A stretch of DNA of 64,000 nt from assembly GCA_015059945.1 (NCBI GenBank), contig SUZJ01000002.1, forward strand, positions 124,001 to 188,000, written 5' to 3'. Below are positions 53,864 to 61,683 of this stretch, piece after piece (the stretch's first letter is position 1; every line of letters begins with the position of its first letter). The notes below the pieces were generated by a model. The model had not been told where the DNA came from and made no database searches. It saw only the letters and a list, made by a program, of their open reading frames with translations. The position numbers and the translations under genes are program-made. Source of the stretch: Rikenellaceae bacterium (GTDB lineage: Bacteria > Bacteroidota > Bacteroidia > Bacteroidales > Rikenellaceae).

Positions 53864-53899
53864 TAATTTTGAAATTTGACTCTTGAATTCTGAATTTTA
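53864..53899. repeat. 7-bp tandem array (AAAATTC type) overlapping the pepT stop
   Basis: On the minus strand: AAAATTC AGAATTC AAGAGTC AAATTTC AAAATTA. The pepT stop codon lies at its edge, and DUF4923 begins 9 bp beyond. Confidence 0.75.
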
Positions 53900-55120
53900 C
53901 TCCTCTGCCCAGAGTTGTGCCAGGCCTACGATGGTGCGCACTGCGGCATACATACTCTCGAGCGAGATGAACTCAAACTTGCCGTGGAAGTTCTGGCCAC
54001 CCGTAAACAGGTTGGGGCAGGGCAGGCCCATATACGACAGCCTACTACCGTCGGTGCCGCCCCTGATAGGCTTGACGATGGGCGTTACACCGGCGTTCTC
54101 CATAGCCTCTTTGGCCTTGTCGATAATCTCGGGATGTGGCTCGACCATCTCGCGCATATTGTAGTATTGGTCTTTGAGCGTCAGTTTGACCTGCTCGGCA
54201 CCATACTTGGCGGCCATCCACTCGGCAGCCTTGGTCAGCAGCTCTTTCTTCTGCTCAAATTTGGCCCTGTCGTGGTCGCGCACGATGTAGCTCAGCTCGG
54301 CATACTCAACACTGCCCTTCATACCCACCAAATGGTAGAAGCCCTCGTAGCCCTCGGTGTGCTCGGGCCTCCAATGTGGGGGCAGCAGGCGGTCGAACTC
54401 CATTGCCAGGTGCATCGAGTTTATCAGCTTATCCTTGGCGGTGCCAGGGTGGATGTTGCGGCCGTAGAACTCTACTTTTGCACTGGCAGCGTTGAAGTTC
54501 TCGTACTCCAACTCGCCCTCCATACCTCCGTCTACGGTGTAGGCGTACTTGGCGCCAAAGGCCTCTACGTCAAAGTAATCCACGCCTCGGCCAATCTCCT
54601 CGTCGGGGGTAAAGCCAATGCGAATTTTGCCGTGTTTAACCTCGGGGTGAGTGAGCAGGTGCTCGGCTGCGGTCATAATCTCGGCCACGCCGGCCTTGTC
54701 ATCAGCACCCAGCAGCGTTGTGCCGTCGGTGGTGATGAGGGTGTGTCCCTCGTAGAATTTAAGGTCGGGGAAGTCGGCCACCCTCATCACTACGGGGCCT
54801 CCGCCCAGGGCGATGTCGCCACCATCGTAGCTTGGCACAAACTGGGGCTTAACCGCAGCACCGCTCATATCGGGCGAGGTGTCTACGTGGCTGATAAAGC
54901 CAATCACCGGGGCGTTCTCATAGCCCTCGCTTGCCTCGATGGTACCCATAACGTAGCCGTGCGAGTCCATCGTAACCTCGGTCATACCCAGCTCAATCAT
55001 CTCGTCCCTCAGTGCTCGGAGCAGTACCAACTGCTTGTCAGTCGAGGGGAAGGTTATGCTGTTCTCGTCGCTCTGTGTGTCAAAAGCAACGTATTTCAAA
55101 AATCTCTCTTTCAGTTCCAT
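53897..55120 (-). CDS. pepT: Tripeptide aminopeptidase (peptidase T)
   Basis: Zinc-dependent M20 enzyme removing the N-terminal residue of tripeptides in the cytoplasm. The track's start at 55150 adds MTVDGRLKKS, which is translated 7-bp repeat from a TTG; the ATG at 55120 (MELKERFLKYVAFDTQSDE) gives 407 residues, the usual length. Metal ligands are visible in VIGFISHVDTSPD (His and Asp), LGADDKAGVAEIM (Asp), GFTPDEEIGRGVDYFD (the Glu-Glu pair) and PIRGGTDGSRLSYMGLPCPNLFTGG near the C terminus. It would act on peptides imported by OPT- or POT-type transporters in this window. Confidence 0.96.
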   Translation of the reverse strand: MELKERFLKYVAFDTQSDENSITFPSTDKQLVLLRALRDEMIELGMTEVTMDSHGYVMGTIEASEGYENAPVIGFISHVDTSPDMSGAAVKPQFVPSYDGGDIALGGGPVVMRVADFPDLKFYEGHTLITTDGTTLLGADDKAGVAEIMTAAEHLLTHPEVKHGKIRIGFTPDEEIGRGVDYFDVEAFGAKYAYTVDGGMEGELEYENFNAASAKVEFYGRNIHPGTAKDKLINSMHLAMEFDRLLPPHWRPEHTEGYEGFYHLVGMKGSVEYAELSYIVRDHDRAKFEQKKELLTKAAEWMAAKYGAEQVKLTLKDQYYNMREMVEPHPEIIDKAKEAMENAGVTPIVKPIRGGTDGSRLSYMGLPCPNLFTGGQNFHGKFEFISLESMYAAVRTIVGLAQLWAEE

Positions 55121-55131
55121 ACTCTTTTTTA

Positions 55132-55160
55132 GTCGACCGTCAACCGTCAACCGTCAATTT
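55132..55160. repeat. 7-bp tandem array (GTCAACC) before pepT
   Basis: GTCGACC GTCAACC GTCAACC GTCAATT, 12 bp upstream of the pepT start. Confidence 0.9.
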
Positions 55161-55190
55161 TTAATTATTCAAAGTCTTTATTAGCACCAC

Positions 55191-55243
55191 TGCCAAATAC
55201 ACTCGGAGTGCCCGTAGGCACCAATTTTCAATTTTCAATTCTA
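55191..55243. repeat. Hairpin joined to a 7-bp array (CAATTTT)
   Basis: ACTCGGAGTGCCCGTAGGCA folds (GTGCC/GGCAC) and runs into CAATTTT CAATTTT CAATTCT, touching the OPT stop codon. Its layout matches 44060-44105. It probably also ends the OPT mRNA. Confidence 0.7.
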
Positions 55244-57232
55244 TTTCGCTCTCTTAGCGTCCCAAATGAAGTAGGCGATAAGGGCAACATAGGTAGCTAC
55301 GCCCAGCCACTCGGCACCGCTCGATGCGTACCACTCGGTCATAAATGGATCTACGCCCAAGTATTTGAGCACCGCACTCACTACACCCATCAGGGCGCCA
55401 CCTGCAATAAAGCCCGATGCGATAAGGGTACCCCTGTCGCCACGTTTCTTGTTCACCTCGGCATCCTTCGAGCGAGTGGTTACAAACCAGCTAATCAGAC
55501 CACCCACCAGCAGCGGAGCGTTCAGCTCCAAGGGGATAAACATACCCAGCGCAAAGGCCAGTGCAGGTACGCCAATCATAGTCAGTATGAGCGACAGTGC
55601 AGCACCTGCAAAGTACAGCATCCAGGGCGTAGTGCCACCCGTCATCAGGGGTTTAATCACCGCAGCCATAGCGTTGGCCTGGGGAGCCACCAGGGCACCC
55701 TCGCCCGTAAAGCCGTAGGTCTTGTTGAGCACCATCATTACGCCCGCAACAGTAGCGGCCGACACCAGTGTGCCGAGGAACTTCCAACTCTGCTGCTTTT
55801 TGGGGGTTGTACCCACCCAGTAGCCAATTTTCAAGTCGGTAATGAAGCCACCCGCCATCGACAGAGCTGTACAAACTACGCCACCGATAATCATTGCAGC
55901 AGTCATACCGCTTGTGCCCTCCAAACCGATGCTCACCAGCACCAACGAGGCCAAGATGAGTGTCATCAGAGTCATACCGCTCACAGGGTTGCTACCTACA
56001 ATGGCAATAGCATTTGCGGCAACGGTGGTAAACAAGAATGCAATTACAAATACCACTACCAGTGCCACAGCCGACATCCACCAGTTATCCAATACGCCTA
56101 TGCGGAAGAATACCAGCGTTGCAACCAACAGCGCAATCAGCACAGCCAAGATAGTACGCATCGACATATCCTTGTCGGTACGCTTGGTCTGGCCACCCTG
56201 CTTGCTCCCTTTTAGCTCATTTACGGCCATCGAGAGCGAGCTCTTGATGATGCCTGCCTGCTTGATGATGCCAATGATACCCGCCATAGCAATACCACCA
56301 ATACCCAGTGGCTTGCCAATGTAGGCAAACAGGTTCTCGGGTGTGAAGATAGCCTCTGGATTGGCCAACAGCTTTGCGTCGGTAATGCCCAACAGGGCTA
56401 CCAAGTTCTGCGCATCCACGCCGGCCTCGAACGAGCCCACCATAGGTACAATTACAAACCATACCAAGAACGAGCCCGCACAGATGAAGGCTGCATATTT
56501 GAGGCCCACAATGTAGCCCAAGCCCAGTACGGCAGCCGAGGTGTTCAGCTTAAATACGGTCTTGAACTGGTCGGCCATATGCGCGCCCCAAGCGGTCAGT
56601 CGGGTAGTGATAGTGTCGGTCCACAGACCAAAGGTGCTGACCACAAAGTCATACAAACCACCAATCAGTCCGCTCACTGCCAACAGCTTGGCCTGTCCCT
56701 TCTGGCCCTCGCCACTAACCAATACTTCGGTTGTAGCGGTAGCCTCGGGGAATGGGTATACGCCGTGCATCTCCTTTACGAAGTACTTGCGGAATGGTAT
56801 GAGCAGCACAATGCCCAGCAGACCACCCAGCAGCGAGCTGAGGAAAATCTGATAGAACTTGGCCTCCAGTCCGAGGATGTAGAGTGCGGGCAGGGTAAAG
56901 ATTGCACCCGCCACAATCACGCCACTACTTGCGCCAATGCTCTGGATGATTACGTTTTGGCCGAGCATATTCTTTTTGCCCGTCATAGTGCCCACGCCCA
57001 CTGCTATAATAGCAATAGGTATGGCGGCCTCGAATACTTGGCCAACTTTCAGGCCCAGATAGGCTGCTGCGGCCGAGAAGATGATGGCCATCAGCACACC
57101 CATACCCACCGAGTAGGGCGTAACCTCTTTGGGTTGTTCGGCAGGGCCCATTATGGGCTCATACTCTTCGCCCTTGGCCAGTGGCCTGTAAGCGTTGTCT
57201 GCCAGTTTTTTGATTTGTTTGTTTTCCGACAT
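55241..57232 (-). CDS. OPT family oligopeptide transporter
   Basis: A 663-residue inner-membrane carrier with about 16 hydrophobic helices. It opens with ADNAYRPLAKGEEYEPIMG and the conserved helix TPYSVGMGVLMAIIFSAAAAYLGLKVGQVFEAAIPIAIIAVG. Further family-typical segments are GVYPFPEATATTEVLVSGEGQ, which resembles the YSL/OPT consensus, and AMIIGGVVCTALSMAGGFITDLKIGYWVGTTPKKQQ. OPT proteins import oligopeptides or metal chelates with protons; the bacterial branch is mostly assigned to peptides. With pepT immediately downstream, uptake and cytoplasmic cleavage of small peptides is a reasonable inference. Confidence 0.94.
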   Translation of the reverse strand: MSENKQIKKLADNAYRPLAKGEEYEPIMGPAEQPKEVTPYSVGMGVLMAIIFSAAAAYLGLKVGQVFEAAIPIAIIAVGVGTMTGKKNMLGQNVIIQSIGASSGVIVAGAIFTLPALYILGLEAKFYQIFLSSLLGGLLGIVLLIPFRKYFVKEMHGVYPFPEATATTEVLVSGEGQKGQAKLLAVSGLIGGLYDFVVSTFGLWTDTITTRLTAWGAHMADQFKTVFKLNTSAAVLGLGYIVGLKYAAFICAGSFLVWFVIVPMVGSFEAGVDAQNLVALLGITDAKLLANPEAIFTPENLFAYIGKPLGIGGIAMAGIIGIIKQAGIIKSSLSMAVNELKGSKQGGQTKRTDKDMSMRTILAVLIALLVATLVFFRIGVLDNWWMSAVALVVVFVIAFLFTTVAANAIAIVGSNPVSGMTLMTLILASLVLVSIGLEGTSGMTAAMIIGGVVCTALSMAGGFITDLKIGYWVGTTPKKQQSWKFLGTLVSAATVAGVMMVLNKTYGFTGEGALVAPQANAMAAVIKPLMTGGTTPWMLYFAGAALSLILTMIGVPALAFALGMFIPLELNAPLLVGGLISWFVTTRSKDAEVNKKRGDRGTLIASGFIAGGALMGVVSAVLKYLGVDPFMTEWYASSGAEWLGVATYVALIAYFIWDAKRAK

Positions 57233-57269
57233 AGGTGTCTATTTTGAGGATTATACTTTTCTCAACCTA

Positions 57270-57300
57270 CAAATATACAAATTCAAAATGCAAAATTCAA
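57270..57300 (-). promoter_or_regulatory. Promoter of the OPT gene, with -33 inside a 7-bp array
   Basis: TATATTTG (57277-57270, minus strand) matches the -7 consensus exactly. Exactly 20 bp upstream is a TTTG that is part of a TTTTGAA repeat unit; other TTTG copies occur every 7 bp. Confidence 0.6.
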
Positions 57301-57460
57301 AATTGAGAATTGAAAATTATTTATGGGATTTATAGGATTTATAGGATTTATAGGATTGGTATTACTCCTATATCTCTTATATCTCTTATATCTCTTATAT
57401 CTCCTATTACTCTTATTTTCCTTGTGGCCCCTTAAACTCCCTAAGGCCCTTAAAAATCTT
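57279..57460. repeat. Cluster of 7-bp and 9-bp tandem arrays in the OPT-ppdK gap
   Basis: The 301-bp gap holds no gene but four arrays in line: AAATTCA/AAATTGA 7-mers (57279-57319), ATTTATAGG 9-mers (57319-57358), TATATCTCT 9-mers (57363-57418) and TTAAACTCC/CTAAGGCCC 9-mers (57429-57460). The second and third are partly complementary around 57348-57372. The ORFs 57283-57519 and 57413-57661 are translations of these repeats. Confidence 0.92.
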
Positions 57461-57474
57461 GCATTTTGAATTAC

Positions 57475-57511
57475 CAAAAAAAAGGCCCTCCGATTTCTCG
57501 GAGAGCCTTTT
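57475..57511 (-). terminator. ppdK terminator
   Basis: AAAGGCTCTCCGA, GAAA loop, TCGGAGGGCCTTT (minus strand, one mismatch), then nine T, 23 bp after the ppdK stop. Confidence 0.9.
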
Positions 57512-57533
57512 CTTTTCATTGCTAAACCTCGGC

Positions 57534-60257
57534 TTATTTGAGAGCAGCCTGTGCCGCAGCCAGACGAGCGATAGGCACGCGGAAGGGCGAGCAGCTAACG
57601 TAGTCCAGACCTGCGGTGTGGCAGAACTCAACGCTCGAAGGCTCGCCACCGTGCTCACCACAAATACCGCACTTCAGCTCGGCACGGGTAGTACGGCCCT
57701 TCATAACGCCCTCGCGTACCAGACGGCCTACGCCGTTGCGGTCGAGAATCTTGAAGGGGTCGGCCTTGATGATGTTCTTGTCCAAATATACGGGCAGGAA
57801 CTTGCCAATATCGTCACGCGAGAAGCCCAGAGTCATCTGAGTCAAGTCGTTGGTACCGAACGAGAAGAACTCGGCAACCTCTGCAATCTGATCAGCGGTT
57901 ACTGCAGCCCTTGGTACCTCAATCATAGTACCTACCATATAGTCGATGCGGTCGTTGCGCTCGGCAAAGATCTCACCAGCTACGCGGTCGATAATGTTCT
58001 TCTGGTAGCGCAACTCTTTGTGGTTACCAACCAGAGGAACCATAATCTCTACCTTCACGGGGGTACCTTTCTCGCGGATGTTCATAGCAGCCTCCAAGAT
58101 AGCCCTGGTCTGCATCTCGGTAATCTCGGGATAGGTGTTACCCAGACGGCAACCACGGTGGCCCAGCATTGGGTTAACCTCCATCAGCGACTCAACCTTG
58201 GCAGCAATCTTCTCGTAGCTTACGCCCAGTACCTCTGCCAGCTCTTTCTGCTCCTTCTCGGTGTGGGGAACGAACTCGTGCAATGGTGGATCCAACAGAC
58301 GTACGGTCACGGGCAGACCCTGCATAGCCTCGAAGATACCCTCGAAGTCCTCCCTTTGCATAGGCAGCAGTTTGGCCAGAGCCACGCGACGACCAGCCTC
58401 GTCGTCGGCCAAAATCATTTCCCTAACGGCCAAGATACGGTCGCCCTCGAAGAACATATGCTCGGTACGGCACAGACCGATACCCTGTGCGCCAAACTTG
58501 ATAGCCTGTTTAGCATCGCGGGGCGAGTCGGCATTGGTGCGAACTTTCAGACGAGCATATTTGGTGGTCAAATCCATCAGCTTAGCGAAATCACCGCTCA
58601 GCTCAGCCTCTTTGGTAGCAACCTGGCCCAGGTAAACCTCGCCAGTCGAGCCGTTGAGCGAAATCCAGTCGTGCTCTTTGATTACCAAGCCGTCAATCTC
58701 GATGGTGCGCTCTTTGTAGTCGATTTTCAACTCGCCAGCACCCGAAACGCAGCATTTACCCATACCACGGGCAACCACAGCTGCGTGCGAGGTCATACCA
58801 CCGCGAGCGGTCAGAATACCTGCAGCATCCAACATACCCTTCAAGTCCTCGGGCGAGGTCTCGATACGTACCAAGATAGCTTTGATGCCGTGCTCCTGGA
58901 AGTACTTCTCGGCATCATCTGCAAAGAATACTACGGGACCGGTAGCAGCACCGGGGCTGGCGGGCAGACCCTTGGTGATAACCTTAGCGCTCTTGATAGC
59001 CTGTTTGTCAAATACGGGGTGCAGCAGCTCGTCGAGTTTCTCGGGCTCCTGACGCAGAATAGCGGTCTGCTCGTCGATGCGGCCCTCGGCCAACATATCC
59101 ATAGCAATCTTCACCATAGCAGCACCGGTACGTTTGCCGTTACGGGTCTGGAGCATCCACAGTTTACCGTCCTGAATGGTGAACTCCATATCCTGCATAT
59201 CGGTGAAGTAGTTCTCCAGGTGGTCTTTGATATCGCAGAGCTCTTTGTAAACCTCGGGCATAACCTCCTCCAACGAGGGGAACTGAGCAGCCCTTACAGC
59301 CTCGTCGATGTTCTGAGCCTTAGCCCAACGGCGCGAGCCCTCGAGGGTAATCTGCTGGGGGGTACGGATACCTGCTACAACGTCCTCGCCCTGTGCATTT
59401 ACCAGGTACTCGCCGTTGAAGATGTTCTCGCCAGTAGCGGCGTCACGCGAGAAGCAAACACCGGTAGCCGAGTTGTCACCCATATTACCAAATACCATTG
59501 CCATAACGCTCACTGCGGTACCCCACTCCTGAGGAATGTTGTTCAGCTTGCGGTACAGGATAGCCCTCTCGTTCATCCAGCTGCGGAATACGGCGCAGAT
59601 AGCACCCCACAACTGCTCCCAAGGATCAGCGGGGAAGTCCTTACCGGTGGTCTCCTTAACAGCGGCTTTGAACCTTACAACCAACTCTTTGAAGTCCTCG
59701 GCGGTCAGCTCGGCATCGTTCTTAACGCCTTTAGCCTCTTTAACCTCGTCGATAATAGCCTCAAAGGGGTCTACGTCCTCTTTCGATGCGGGCTTCATCT
59801 CCAATACCACGTCGCCATACATCTGTACGAAACGGCGGTACGAGTCCCAAGCGAAACGAGCGTTGCCGCTACGTTTGGTCAGAGCCTCTACGGCTGCATC
59901 GTTCATACCCAGGTTGAGGATGGTATCCATCATACCGGGCATCGAAGCGCGAGCACCCGAACGTACCGACAGCAGCAGGGGTGATACCTCGCTACCGAAT
60001 ATCATACCGGTCGACTCCTCAATGTTTTTGATAGCGGCCTCGACCTCGTCTTTAATCAACTCTTTAACTTTCTCCTCACCCTCTTTGTAGTACTCGGTAC
60101 ATACCTCGGTGGTGATAGTGAAACCTGGAGGCACGGGCATACCCAACAGGTTCATCTCGGCGAGGTTAGCACCCTTACCGCCGAGCAACTCTCTCATCTT
60201 GCCATTACCCTCGGCTTTACGGTCGCCAAAGGTGTAGACTCTTTTTACGTTTGCCAT
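57534..60257 (-). CDS. ppdK: Pyruvate, phosphate dikinase
   Basis: Interconverts pyruvate, ATP and phosphate with phosphoenolpyruvate, AMP and pyrophosphate, serving PPi-linked glycolysis or gluconeogenesis in many anaerobes. The 907-residue protein has the full set: N-terminal ATP-grasp (VYTFGDRKAEGNGKMRELLGGKGANLAEM, about 1-350), the phosphohistidine swivel domain with GGMTSHAAVVARGMGKCC (about 415-530; catalytic His and the neighbouring regulatory Thr), and the PEP/pyruvate TIM barrel (about 545-905) ending in CGICGEHGGEPSSVEF with its catalytic Cys. A textbook promoter precedes it. No PDRP regulatory protein is in the window. Confidence 0.98.
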   Translation of the reverse strand: MANVKRVYTFGDRKAEGNGKMRELLGGKGANLAEMNLLGMPVPPGFTITTEVCTEYYKEGEEKVKELIKDEVEAAIKNIEESTGMIFGSEVSPLLLSVRSGARASMPGMMDTILNLGMNDAAVEALTKRSGNARFAWDSYRRFVQMYGDVVLEMKPASKEDVDPFEAIIDEVKEAKGVKNDAELTAEDFKELVVRFKAAVKETTGKDFPADPWEQLWGAICAVFRSWMNERAILYRKLNNIPQEWGTAVSVMAMVFGNMGDNSATGVCFSRDAATGENIFNGEYLVNAQGEDVVAGIRTPQQITLEGSRRWAKAQNIDEAVRAAQFPSLEEVMPEVYKELCDIKDHLENYFTDMQDMEFTIQDGKLWMLQTRNGKRTGAAMVKIAMDMLAEGRIDEQTAILRQEPEKLDELLHPVFDKQAIKSAKVITKGLPASPGAATGPVVFFADDAEKYFQEHGIKAILVRIETSPEDLKGMLDAAGILTARGGMTSHAAVVARGMGKCCVSGAGELKIDYKERTIEIDGLVIKEHDWISLNGSTGEVYLGQVATKEAELSGDFAKLMDLTTKYARLKVRTNADSPRDAKQAIKFGAQGIGLCRTEHMFFEGDRILAVREMILADDEAGRRVALAKLLPMQREDFEGIFEAMQGLPVTVRLLDPPLHEFVPHTEKEQKELAEVLGVSYEKIAAKVESLMEVNPMLGHRGCRLGNTYPEITEMQTRAILEAAMNIREKGTPVKVEIMVPLVGNHKELRYQKNIIDRVAGEIFAERNDRIDYMVGTMIEVPRAAVTADQIAEVAEFFSFGTNDLTQMTLGFSRDDIGKFLPVYLDKNIIKADPFKILDRNGVGRLVREGVMKGRTTRAELKCGICGEHGGEPSSVEFCHTAGLDYVSCSPFRVPIARLAAAQAALK

Positions 60258-60342
60258 AAAAATTAGTTAATTGTTTGAAAATGTGTTTATTGTTGTGTTG
60301 TAATTGTCTGTTTGTGTGTTTGTTGAGCCGACATACAGCCTA

Positions 60343-60373
60343 CAAATGTAATTATTTTTTCTCTTTTCCCAAA
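60343..60373 (-). promoter_or_regulatory. Promoter of ppdK
   Basis: On the minus strand TTTG (60373-60370), exactly 19 bp, TACATTTG (60350-60343): a perfect fit to the Bacteroidota consensus, with an 85-bp leader. Confidence 0.85.
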
Positions 60374-60413
60374 AAAATAGCATATAAATATAGTGTGTTG
60401 GCCGATGACCGCC

Positions 60414-60502
60414 CTAAGAGTTATAAGAGAAATAGGAGTTATAAGATTTTTATTTCTCCCATAACTCCCATTGCTCCTATTGCTCCTATTGCTCCTATCA
60501 CT
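60414..60502. repeat. 9-bp tandem arrays in inverted arrangement
   Basis: AGAGTTATA AGAGAAATA GGAGTTATA on the left and CTCCCATAA CTCCCATTG CTCCTATTG CTCCTATTG CTCCTATCA on the right, with GGAGTTAT/ATAACTCC complementary across a 17-nt gap. It lies right after the pdxB stop and may serve as its 3' hairpin. Confidence 0.88.
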
Positions 60503-60503
60503 T

Positions 60504-61541
60504 TTAGAAAAATTCCTCTCTCAGGGGGTATGTGTTGCGATGCTGGTCGAACTCGGTGGGGTGGCTGTAGAGCCACTCGGTCTCGGCTTCGAGGGGGCAG
60601 TAGTGGCCTATCTGTGCGCTCATCTCGGCCCAGCTGATGGGGCGTGGGGCAGAGGGAGTTACGCCACTTGGATACCAATCGGTAAGCGGCTCTATGCCAA
60701 AGTGTTGCGCCAGTGCGCGCACCACTATTGCCGAGGCGTTTGCCTTGCCTTGGAGCGAGTAGCCTGCAATGTGGGTTGTGGCCACCTTTGCACGACTCAG
60801 CAGGGTGGGGTTTATGGCGTGTGGCTCACCCTCCCAAACGTCTATGTAGAGGGCCAGTTTTTTGGCCTCGGGGCTGATGAGTGCAGCAGTGTCGGCCACC
60901 TCTCCGCGCGAGGCGTTCAGCAGGGTTGCCCCGGGCTTCATCGTGGCCACAAAGTTGCTGTCGGCCAGATGGTAGGTGGGCCATTGCCCCGAGCGAACCA
61001 GGGGAGTGTGTAGGGTTACAATGTCGGCCTGTGCGACCAGCTCGGCAAGGGGTACAAAGTCCTGCTCGGGACCTAAGTTTTCGGCCACCTCGCGAGGTGG
61101 GTCGCTGCACAAAACGCGGAAACCCCAACTGCGACAATAGTCGGCCACGAGCGAGCCCACATTACCCACTCCTACGACACCAATGCAGAGCCCCTCGGGT
61201 GAGGTGCGGCCCAACCTGCCGAGGGTGTGGGCTAATGCTGCGCTAACCCATTGGAGCACTCCTCGGGCGTTGCATCCTGCGGCGCTTACGGTGGTGATAT
61301 TGTGGGCGTTGCACCAGGTGCGGTCTATGTGGTCATAGCCTATGGTGGCGGTGCCCACGAACTGCACTGCCGAGCCTTCGAGTAGCGCCCCATTGCACCG
61401 TGTGCGGGTGCGAACAATCAGGGCGTCGGCATCGGCCACAGCGGCAGGGGTTATCTGGTCGGCGTGTAGCTCTACGACCTCGGCAAAGGGGGCCAGGGCC
61501 TGGGCTGCATAGGGGACAAAGTTGTCGATAATAATTTTCAT
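60504..61541 (-). CDS. pdxB: 4-phosphoerythronate dehydrogenase
   Basis: Oxidises 4-phospho-D-erythronate in the DXP-independent route to pyridoxal 5'-phosphate (vitamin B6). It is a 345-residue D-2-hydroxyacid dehydrogenase: NAD loop IGVVGVGNVGSLVADYCRSWGFRV, catalytic Arg in LLNASRGEVADT, Glu in YIDVWEGEPHA and His in ATTHIAGYSLQGKANA. The PdxB-specific parts are the opening KIIIDNFVPYA, ATIGYDHIDRTWCNAHNI and the extra C-terminal segment after residue 270. The -7 promoter element sits only 4 bp from the start codon, so the mRNA may have almost no leader. Divergent from the pyrD-like gene. Confidence 0.94.
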   Translation of the reverse strand: MKIIIDNFVPYAAQALAPFAEVVELHADQITPAAVADADALIVRTRTRCNGALLEGSAVQFVGTATIGYDHIDRTWCNAHNITTVSAAGCNARGVLQWVSAALAHTLGRLGRTSPEGLCIGVVGVGNVGSLVADYCRSWGFRVLCSDPPREVAENLGPEQDFVPLAELVAQADIVTLHTPLVRSGQWPTYHLADSNFVATMKPGATLLNASRGEVADTAALISPEAKKLALYIDVWEGEPHAINPTLLSRAKVATTHIAGYSLQGKANASAIVVRALAQHFGIEPLTDWYPSGVTPSAPRPISWAEMSAQIGHYCPLEAETEWLYSHPTEFDQHRNTYPLREEFF

Positions 61542-61545
61542 ACCA

Positions 61546-61553
61546 CAAATATA
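61546..61553 (-). promoter_or_regulatory. -7 promoter element of pdxB (near-leaderless)
   Basis: TATATTTG on the minus strand ends 4 bp before the pdxB ATG (TATATTTGTGGTATG), so transcription would start at or beside the start codon. Confidence 0.55.
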
Positions 61554-61576
61554 ACCATTATTTTCAGAAATATGCT

Positions 61577-61584
61577 TACTTTTG
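61577..61584 (+). promoter_or_regulatory. -7 promoter element of the pyrD-like gene
   Basis: TACTTTTG matches TAnnTTTG exactly, 99 bp before the ATG; the whole leader after it is repeat array. Confidence 0.6.
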
Positions 61585-61588
61585 CAAC

Positions 61589-61680
61589 TGACGTCGAACG
61601 TCTAACGTCTAACGTCCAACCGACCTAAGTCGTTAAGGGCTTTAAGGGCCTTAAGGAAACTTTTCCATTTTCAACTCGCA
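61589..61680. repeat. Composite array: 7-bp, 9-bp, 7-bp
   Basis: ACGTCGA ACGTCTA ACGTCTA ACGTCCA ACC (period 7), AAGTCGTT AAGGGCTTT AAGGGCCTT AAGG (period 9), TTTTCCA TTTTCAA CTCGCAA (period 7), then the ATG of the pyrD-like gene at 61684. The same three parts recur in the same order at 62727-62820. Confidence 0.92.
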
Positions 61681-61683
61681 ACT

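Noticed and set aside
55121-55150. N-terminal extension of PepT (MTVDGRLKKS)
   Set aside because: A TTG start inside the GTCAACC array; the ATG at 55120 gives the usual PepT start and length.
57283-57661. Small minus-strand ORFs in the OPT-ppdK gap
   Set aside because: Their sequences (YKRYKRYKRY, NPINPINPIN, NFQFSILNFAF) are translations of the 9-bp and 7-bp arrays.
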